Assembly (NCBI GenBank): GCA_947494405.1
Contig: CANLWQ010000006.1
Location: 1 to 20,945, forward strand
DNA length: 20,945 bases
Origin: Comamonadaceae bacterium
GTDB taxonomy: Bacteria; Pseudomonadota; Gammaproteobacteria; Burkholderiales; Burkholderiaceae_C
Direction: 5' to 3'
In this document: piece after piece, positions 16,134-20,945 of the stretch
How the letters are laid out: the number at the start of each line of letters is the position of its first letter
How positions within the stretch are numbered: position 1 is the first letter of the stretch
The notes under the pieces: model-generated
What the model was told of the DNA's origin: nothing
Databases searched by the model: none
What the model saw: the letters and a program-made list of their open reading frames with translations, nothing else
Position numbers and translations under genes: made by a program

Positions 16134-16547
16134 TCAACTTTTGACAGGACAGACCAACACCATCAACTCCAAATTTCTGGTGCCAGGCGCCGGGGTGCGC
16201 CACTCGATTTCTGCCGCTTGGCTTTGACTGATGATGTCTCCGCTGAGCAAGGGGCCCGCAAAAAACTCGCCGCCCAACACCCGAAACGTGCCCTTGCTGC
16301 AATCGAACTGTTTGCGCGAGCGGTTAGACAAAACACGGTTGAGTGGAAAACTGTAGTTAAGCATTTCCCAGACGGCGACTGTGTCGCCTTGCACATCGAT
16401 GCTGGTGGGGTCGTAGTAAAACTCGGCTTTGCCGTTGTCTCCATAGAGCTTCCACTCTGCCTGCGCTGGGAATAGCCAAGCGCACACCACATACAGCAGC
16501 AGTGATTGAACGCAAACGCTGAGGGCAATAGGCTTATCAATATTCAT
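16134..16547 (-). CDS. Exported surface-adhesin-E-like protein
   Basis: This is a 137-residue protein with a clear signal peptide (hydrophobic 7-26, cut after AQA at residue 30). The mature part starts EWKLYGDNGKAEFYYDPTSI and continues with a tryptophan-led turn and two cysteines (Cys83, Cys134) that could form one disulfide. This is the pattern of the small surface-adhesin protein E domain, common in beta- and gammaproteobacteria and mostly of unknown function; adhesion should not be assumed. Its ATG overlaps the stop codon of the di-heme oxidoreductase gene by 4 bases (ATGA), so the two are translated together. Confidence 0.7.
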   Translation of the reverse strand: MNIDKPIALSVCVQSLLLYVVCAWLFPAQAEWKLYGDNGKAEFYYDPTSIDVQGDTVAVWEMLNYSFPLNRVLSNRSRKQFDCSKGTFRVLGGEFFAGPLLSGDIISQSQAAEIEWRTPAPGTRNLELMVLVCPVKS

Positions 16548-17917
16548 AGCGCATTCACAAAGGCAATAAGCGCTTCACGCTCGTCTGCAGGCATTTTGCT
16601 GAAGGCATCTTTGGCCGGCTTAGCCTCGCCCCCATGCCAAAGAATGGCTTCTAAGACATTGCGGGCACGCCCATCATGTAATAAATGGGTGCTGCCATTG
16701 ACCTGCGCTGACAAGCCTATGCCCCACAGCGGTGGGGTGCGCCAGTCGCGGGGGCCGGCCAAAAAATCGGGACGCCCATCGGCCAAGTCTTCCCCCATGT
16801 CGTGGAGCAACAAGTCGGTGAAGGCGCGGAATGTGGTGTTGGCGATGATGGGCAGCAAGGGGTAGTCGCCGGTACGCAGCTCGGGCACATGGCAGGCCGC
16901 ACAGCCGGCTTGTTGAAACAATTGCTCGCCGAGCTTGACTTGGGGCAGTTCTAAATTTCGCGCTGGCGGGGGTGCCAAAGCGGCTTGCCAAAACTCCATT
17001 TGATCCCAGTTGTAGTCCAGCAATTCGGGGCGGTTGCCTGGTGGCATGGCAAGGCAAAGGGTTTGCACCGGCGGGCAGTTCTCTTCGATGTACAAAGAGG
17101 AGGTCACGCCCATGTCGCCCAAAAAGGCCGCCACAGTTTGTTGGCGAATGCTGGGCTGATTGGCCTTCCAACCAAAACGCCCCAGCACGGTTTTTTTCTG
17201 AATATCGTCGCGCACGTAATTCAATCGGCCATTCAAGCCTTGCGCTTTTTGAGCGGCCGCTATTTCCTTGAGCGTGCTCTCAGGTACCGCTTCCAAGTAA
17301 CCCAGGCCAAAAATCACCTGCGTATTGCGCAGCGATGTCATGGTCTGCTCGCCCAGTGGCCCAAAGCTCAGGTTTTCCATTCGCAGTTGGGGGCGACGCA
17401 TCGCGACAGAGGTGCCATCGGCCAGCGTCACGCTAGACGGTATCCAATCTATATACACATCAGCTTCGCCAGGCTTGAGGTTGTCTTTCAAACCCACATT
17501 GACACCAAACACCTGTATTTGTTCCCCGTAGTGGGGATGGGGATTGGGCTCTCCATGGGGACCTTGGCCCGGCACAGAAACCCGCAGCAATTGCTGAACA
17601 ATGATGGCGTTGTCCACTGTACGCCCGCGCCCTGCTTGCACATGGCAGACCGAACAGGCATTGGCAATAAAGGTGGGCCCCAAGCCCCAATGACCGCCAA
17701 GCAAAGGGAAAACCACCCAAGGGACTTTGAACTCTTTTTCGCCTTCCCTGAACAAGCGCAGCTGCGCGTAGGTCAAGCCGGGCACCGGTTGTAAATAGAC
17801 CTCGTTCAGTGGAATGGGCTTGGGCTCACTTCGAACAATTTGCGCCCACGACTGCCAAGACAGCAGGCAGGCTAAGCCTATGCCGCTGACATAAGCCAAG
17901 CCTTTAAGCCATGCCAA
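16544..17917 (-). CDS. Di-heme c-type oxidoreductase (DHOR family)
   Basis: This is a 457-residue exported protein with a signal peptide ending near SWA (residue 24). It has two heme-c attachment motifs, CSVCH (88-92) and CAACH (339-343), placed as in the di-heme oxidoreductase (DHOR) family, and the family ending with DMGEDLADG, RTPPLWGIG, FLHDGRA-like HLLHDGRARNVLEAI, and WHGGEA. These are periplasmic electron-transfer enzymes whose substrates are mostly unknown. The start is the TTG at 17917, 15 bp after the stop of the six-cysteine gene; the ribosome site (AAGCGAG) is weak. The neighbouring amidohydrolase and cysteine-rich protein suggest a joint periplasmic pathway. Confidence 0.88.
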   Translation of the reverse strand: MAWLKGLAYVSGIGLACLLSWQSWAQIVRSEPKPIPLNEVYLQPVPGLTYAQLRLFREGEKEFKVPWVVFPLLGGHWGLGPTFIANACSVCHVQAGRGRTVDNAIIVQQLLRVSVPGQGPHGEPNPHPHYGEQIQVFGVNVGLKDNLKPGEADVYIDWIPSSVTLADGTSVAMRRPQLRMENLSFGPLGEQTMTSLRNTQVIFGLGYLEAVPESTLKEIAAAQKAQGLNGRLNYVRDDIQKKTVLGRFGWKANQPSIRQQTVAAFLGDMGVTSSLYIEENCPPVQTLCLAMPPGNRPELLDYNWDQMEFWQAALAPPPARNLELPQVKLGEQLFQQAGCAACHVPELRTGDYPLLPIIANTTFRAFTDLLLHDMGEDLADGRPDFLAGPRDWRTPPLWGIGLSAQVNGSTHLLHDGRARNVLEAILWHGGEAKPAKDAFSKMPADEREALIAFVNAL

Positions 17918-17932
17918 GACTGCACTCGCTTT

Positions 17933-18208
17933 TCAGCACTTTTGCTCCATGGCGCATGATTTGTATTGTGGGTCGGGTAAGACCACGCCCTCACAAGCCT
18001 CCTTGACATTGATCTTGGCGTTGCGACACGCCGTGCCCAATGCCACCATGGAGTCAGTTGCTGCATTCTTCATGTCGCAAAAATATTCTTGCTGTTTTTT
18101 GGCATCTTGACAGGTACCTACGCGGGTTTTCTTTTCCTCTTGTGCGCCAGCCAAACCGATCAGCAACAAACCAGCCGCTGCACCTGAAAGCCATTTGTTC
18201 AAATTCAT
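17933..18208 (-). CDS. Small exported six-cysteine protein, function unknown
   Basis: I do not recognise this 91-residue protein. It has a signal peptide (hydrophobic 6-20, likely cut after AGA at residue 22). The mature 69 residues carry six cysteines (33, 44, 61, 72, 85, 91), enough for three disulfides, and many charged residues (EEKKTR, KKQQEYFC). The frame is open back to 18367, but the ATG at 18208 has a GGGAGA site and begins the signal peptide, so I use that. It lies between the amidohydrolase and the di-heme oxidoreductase, 15 bp ahead of the latter. It could be a chaperone, carrier or inhibitor for one of them. Confidence 0.75.
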   Translation of the reverse strand: MNLNKWLSGAAAGLLLIGLAGAQEEKKTRVGTCQDAKKQQEYFCDMKNAATDSMVALGTACRNAKINVKEACEGVVLPDPQYKSCAMEQKC

Positions 18209-18245
18209 AAAGTTTCTCCCATCATGGTATTTGTATAAGCAAGGT

Positions 18246-18283
18246 AAAAGGGCTTGCCAGCATTGCGCTGGCAAGCGCCTTTT
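18246..18283 (-). terminator. Strong hairpin between the amidohydrolase and the six-cysteine gene
   Basis: GCTTGCCAGC and GCTGGCAAGC (18252-18261, 18267-18276) pair perfectly over 10 bp with a 5-base loop, and the stem continues with AAAAGG/CCTTTT after a single bulged G. Read on the minus strand it lies 17 bp after the amidohydrolase stop and ends in CCCTTTTACC. It may act as an intrinsic terminator or as a 3' stabiliser, so that the first gene of the set is made in excess over the rest. Confidence 0.6.
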
Positions 18284-18299
18284 CACCTCACAGGGCCTT

Positions 18300-19853
18300 T
18301 CAAGTCTCTTGTGGGAGACGGCCTTCTTTGGCGATATAGCCATAAGCAGCATTGCTGCGCTCTCCACCCATAGCCAAATACTCGGCCTTCATTTGCGCAA
18401 TCATGTCGTGGTCGAAAGCTTTGGCCTCTGCCGCGATTTTTTGCGCATCCAAGCGGTAAAGCTTGGCTGAGTTTTCGCCAAAAATTTTGTTTTTGACTGC
18501 GCCCCGGCCATCGCCGAGCTTGGTTTTCCAGCCTTGTTTTTTCATCATGGCGTCTGGGATTTCCAAGCGACGCATGGCTTCAATCTGCCACTGTGGCGAG
18601 CCGTACCAGACAGAGTCTGTGCCCCATACCACCCGATCTGCGCCCATGAGGTTGACCAACTGGCCAATGAAGGCTGCACAAAACACGGGGTCGGTGACAG
18701 CGGTACTGGCAAAGCTCGATCCGATCTCTGCATAAACGTTGTTGACACCATATTTTTGAGGAATACGTGCCAAGTCTGTTGCCCACTGTATATAGCCATC
18801 CTTTTCAAACTGCGCCATTTCCATGTCGGGCTTGTCTGCCAACCAAGGCCGCAAAGCAGCATGGTAGATGACAAAGTTCATTTTGGGCCAGTCTTTGGCG
18901 GCTTTACCAACATCAGCAACGGTTGCGTTTTCCCAAGTACCGGCGAAAGCTTTTTCATAGTCGCGAGGCATCAGGCCTTTGTGGATACAAATGGTGTTGA
19001 TGCCCGACTTGATGGCTTTTTCATAGAAGGGGTACATGAGCTTTTCGTCATCCAAGCGCCATGCGTATTTGGAGGGTCCAAATGGGTCGCCAATGGTGTA
19101 AGACTTCCATGACACAGGCTTGAGCTCTGTGATCGCACGGTCAACCTCGTCCATCCAATTGGGGTACTTGGGTGTGATGATGGAGTGACCCAACATGCGC
19201 ACACTGCCGGCCATTTTGTTCACCGAACGGCATGCGTTTTGGATGGCGTCATTGGAGAGCAGCCACCAATTGGGGTCATCAAAAGGCGCGCCCGACAAGA
19301 GCGCAATGGTGGTGTCGCTGTCGAGAAAAATTTCTTTCAGGTAGTTGTCCATCTTGTAGCGCGACAAGTTGGTGGGTACGCTACCTAAATTGGGATTGAC
19401 ATTGGCACCTTCGGCCCACTTGGTTAAACCCAACAGCCCTTCTTCTTTGAAGTCGTCGCGGATAAAGTGGGTTTGGTCATCAAAAATGAACTGCCCTTTG
19501 TATTTGGCTTTGCGGTCGCCTGCGGCATCGGGGTGCTTGACCTCGGCGGCGTTGACTTCAAACACATCGCCATAGACCATGTTCATCGCAGTGAAGGCTG
19601 CCGCCATGCCTGAGGAAGAGGCCAAGAATTTACGCCGTGTGGTGTTGTGGCGTTTAGCTTCCTTGTCAGCCATTTCTTTAATGAGGAACTCGACTTGCTT
19701 TTGCTTGGCGGTTTGCGGCAAAGGGTTGTACTCGCCGTTGGACACCACTTGGGTTGGAATGGGCGAGCGAAACGCCGCCTCGTCTGCTGGCAAGCATTCA
19801 TCAAACTCACGCTCGGTCATAGAAACGCCAAAGGGGCGTTGTTTGTCAGTCAT
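18300..19853 (-). CDS. Tat-exported amidohydrolase-2 family protein
   Basis: This is a 517-residue protein of the amidohydrolase-2 (ACMSD-like TIM-barrel) family. A twin-arginine motif TTRRKFLASS with Arg73/Arg74 and a following hydrophobic stretch (about 79-95) mark Tat export, but 72 polar residues precede it, far more than usual. Candidate metal ligands are His129 in DDQTH, His291 in CIHKG, His331 in YHAA and Asp413 in WGTDS. The first motif is Q-x-H, not the usual H-x-H. The ATG at 19853 has an ideal AGGAG site 6 bp upstream; an extension to 19898 is not needed. A sigma-54-type promoter lies 72-85 bp upstream. Substrate unknown; the family includes hydrolases and non-oxidative decarboxylases. 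Confidence 0.85.
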   Translation of the reverse strand: MTDKQRPFGVSMTEREFDECLPADEAAFRSPIPTQVVSNGEYNPLPQTAKQKQVEFLIKEMADKEAKRHNTTRRKFLASSSGMAAAFTAMNMVYGDVFEVNAAEVKHPDAAGDRKAKYKGQFIFDDQTHFIRDDFKEEGLLGLTKWAEGANVNPNLGSVPTNLSRYKMDNYLKEIFLDSDTTIALLSGAPFDDPNWWLLSNDAIQNACRSVNKMAGSVRMLGHSIITPKYPNWMDEVDRAITELKPVSWKSYTIGDPFGPSKYAWRLDDEKLMYPFYEKAIKSGINTICIHKGLMPRDYEKAFAGTWENATVADVGKAAKDWPKMNFVIYHAALRPWLADKPDMEMAQFEKDGYIQWATDLARIPQKYGVNNVYAEIGSSFASTAVTDPVFCAAFIGQLVNLMGADRVVWGTDSVWYGSPQWQIEAMRRLEIPDAMMKKQGWKTKLGDGRGAVKNKIFGENSAKLYRLDAQKIAAEAKAFDHDMIAQMKAEYLAMGGERSNAAYGYIAKEGRLPQET

Positions 19854-19875
19854 AACAGTCTCCTGGTTGTGTTTG

Positions 19876-19918
19876 AAAACGGGCGACCTCCCCGACACGA
19901 ATGGTCAGAGCCCGTTTT
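19876..19918 (-). repeat. Inverted repeat crossed by the predicted sigma-54 start site
   Basis: AAAACGGGC (19876-19884) and GCCCGTTTT (19910-19918) are perfect 9-bp inverted copies; inside them GACC (19885-19888) and GGTC (19903-19906) can extend the stem past a 3-base bulge. Transcribed leftward from the regulator gene, it would form a GC-rich hairpin ending in UUUUC, a plausible terminator. The start site predicted from the -24/-12 promoter (about 19913) falls within the first arm. Confidence 0.5.
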
Positions 19919-19923
19919 TATTT

Positions 19924-19940
19924 AGCAATCGACATGCCGG
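19924..19940 (-). promoter_or_regulatory. Sigma-54 (-24/-12) promoter of the amidohydrolase set
   Basis: The minus strand reads CCGGCATGTCGATTGCT. It contains GG (19938-19937) and GC (19926-19925) separated by exactly 10 bases and matches the TGGCACG-N4-TTGCW consensus at all but two of its fixed positions. Transcription would start near 19913, leaving a leader of about 60 bases. The adjacent gene encodes a sigma-54 activator, which supports the call. Confidence 0.72.
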
Positions 19941-20011
19941 CTGGCATAGGTGTATTCACGAAGTAATAAATCGCTTGAAATACGAATATGGGCGGTTAAT
20001 CCCACTGGTTT

Positions 20012-20024
20012 CATCAATTTGCTG
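20012..20024. promoter_or_regulatory. Possible IHF bend site
   Basis: CATCAATTTGCTG matches the IHF consensus WATCAANNNNTTR at seven of nine fixed positions and lies between the activator site and the sigma-54 promoter, where IHF usually acts. The match is modest. Confidence 0.25.
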
Positions 20025-20040
20025 GTTTTGCCATGTGCAT

Positions 20041-20068
20041 TTGTCACAGCCCGAGTGACAAGTGTCAC
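20041..20068. promoter_or_regulatory. Symmetric activator-binding site (enhancer) for the sigma-54 regulator
   Basis: TTGTCAC (20041-20047) and GTGACAA (20055-20061) form a perfect 7-bp inverted repeat with a 7-base spacer. A third half-site TGTCAC (20063-20068) forms a second inverted pair with GTGACA at a 2-base spacing. The array centres about 140 bp upstream of the predicted start site, a normal enhancer distance, and lies just past the end of the regulator gene. Confidence 0.6.
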
Positions 20069-20087
20069 TGTGGGTGTATCAATCGCT

Positions 20088-20945
20088 CTAAGAGTTTTTG
20101 GGATGTTCGATATCCAAACGCTTCATGCGCCGGTAAAGCGTCATGCGCGACAAACCTAAATCGGTGGCAGTGAGCGACACATTCCACGCCCGACGCTTGA
20201 GGGCCGTCAGCAAATCCATGCGCTCTGGGCTTGTGATGGCGCCTTGCGAGGCGGTGAAAGAAGACAAATGGCTGGGCGCAAGATTGAGCTTCGGGCTGCT
20301 GCGCAAATAGTCGGGCAAGTCTGCGACTTGAATGACCGCGCCTTGCGCCACGGAACAAGCGTATTCAATGACAGTGCGCAGCTCACGCAAGTTGCCTGGC
20401 CATGAATGTTGCTTCAACAGCTCAAGTGTTTGGGCACCTAAGCTGGGTTTGTCTCCTGCGTCCTGAGGCCATGCATAAAGCCCAAACAAGTGCTGAATCA
20501 CCCAGGCCAAGTCGTGTCGCTCGCGCAAGGGTGGAAGTTGCAAGCGCGCGCCAGCCAAGCGGTAAAAAAGATCTTCCCTGAAACTGCCTTCACCCACCAT
20601 GAGGGAAAGGTCTCGGTGGCTGGCCGAGATCAACCGGATATTGACTTTGATGGGCTGTTTGGCGCCCACGGGCAAGACCTCTTGCTCGGAAAACACCCGC
20701 AGCAGCCTGACCTGCACCGACAAAGGCATGTCTCCGATTTCATCCAAAAACAAGCTGCCTTGATCGGCCTGTTGAATCAGCCCCACCTTGCCTTTACCCA
20801 GCGCACCGGTGAAGCTGCCTGGGGCATAGCCAAACAACTCGCTCTCTATCAAGCCCTCGGGCAAAGCAGCGCAATTAACCGCCACAAAGGGCTTGAGTCG
20901 GCGCGGGCTGGATTGGTGTATGGCTTTGGCGAAAAACTCTTTGCC
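20088..20945 (-). CDS. Sigma-54-dependent transcriptional activator, C-terminal part (cut by right edge)
   Basis: The visible 285 residues are the end of a bacterial enhancer-binding protein. They begin inside the Walker A motif ([10 protein letters not shown]), then show the sigma-54 contact loop as GSFTGA (commonly GAFTGA), Walker B in [11 protein letters not shown], the arginine-finger region [22 protein letters not shown], and a Fis-type helix-turn-helix at the C-terminus ([21 protein letters not shown]). The sensory N-terminus is beyond the edge, so the signal is unknown. The overall style recalls AcoR-type regulators. It is upstream of, and on the same strand as, the amidohydrolase set, and the gap between them carries a matching promoter and binding site. 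Confidence 0.93.
   Translation of the reverse strand, partial: GKEFFAKAIHQSSPRRLKPFVAVNCAALPEGLIESELFGYAPGSFTGALGKGKVGLIQQADQGSLFLDEIGDMPLSVQVRLLRVFSEQEVLPVGAKQPIKVNIRLISASHRDLSLMVGEGSFREDLFYRLAGARLQLPPLRERHDLAWVIQHLFGLYAWPQDAGDKPSLGAQTLELLKQHSWPGNLRELRTVIEYACSVAQGAVIQVADLPDYLRSSPKLNLAPSHLSSFTASQGAITSPERMDLLTALKRRAWNVSLTATDLGLSRMTLYRRMKRLDIEHPKNS

Noticed and set aside
1..20945. Mobile elements, CRISPR arrays, tRNA or rRNA genes and toxin-antitoxin pairs.
   Set aside because: I saw no transposase or integrase motif, no direct-repeat array with unique spacers, no tRNA-like cloverleaf and no terminal inverted repeats. No formal RNA model scan was possible.

Overview
The window looks like a chromosomal segment from a betaproteobacterium of the order Burkholderiales, most like the Comamonadaceae. 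The basis is gene content and protein style: an atpI/atpB start facing DUF493-lipB-lipA, a fused indolepyruvate ferredoxin oxidoreductase, and an LplT/Psd/PlcP group. This placement is inference and no marker gene was searched. The DNA is compact. Genes abut or overlap at most junctions, and no tRNA, rRNA, insertion sequence, phage gene or CRISPR array is visible. No stretch over 300 bases lacks a gene; the longest gaps are 234 bp (19854-20087) and 177 bp (9501-9677), and both carry regulatory sequence.

Region 1 (1-8264) is housekeeping. It holds the start of the ATP synthase operon (atpI, atpB, minus strand), DUF493-lipB-lipA for protein lipoylation (plus), a 1194-residue fused IorA/IorB-type 2-oxoacid ferredoxin oxidoreductase (minus), pyrE (minus), and exonuclease III followed directly by the ribosome-rescue hydrolase arfB (plus). 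The start codons of pyrE and the exonuclease are only 10 bp apart.

Region 2 (8265-14937) is the most interesting part: six consecutive genes that all look lipid-related. They are a GT4 glycosyltransferase resembling the diacylglycerol glycosyltransferase Agt, a small Mpo1/DUF962-like membrane protein, a membrane-anchored class III aminotransferase related to glutamate-1-semialdehyde aminomutase, phosphatidylserine decarboxylase, the lysophospholipid transporter LplT, and a PlcP-type metallophosphoesterase. PlcP plus Agt is the known phosphate-starvation route that replaces phospholipids with glycolipids. Sequences matching the PhoB box (7-mers like CTGTCAY every 11 bp) lie upstream of the glycosyltransferase (four repeats), the Mpo1-like gene (two) and plcP (three, with a -10 at the right distance). 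I read this as a Pho-controlled membrane-lipid remodelling island with two components, the aminotransferase and the Mpo1-like protein, whose role there is not established.

Region 3 (15070-20945) starts with a glyoxalase-II-like metallo-beta-lactamase-fold hydrolase (plus). A minus-strand set of five exported-protein genes follows: a Tat-type amidohydrolase, a small six-cysteine protein, a di-heme c-type oxidoreductase, a surface-adhesin-E-like protein and a DUF4399 protein. Upstream of them is a sigma-54-dependent activator that runs off the right edge. The gap between activator and amidohydrolase holds a good -24/-12 promoter, a symmetric TTGTCAC/GTGACAA site at enhancer distance, and an inverted repeat that the predicted start site cuts through. 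This looks like a self-contained sigma-54-controlled oxidative pathway of unknown substrate.
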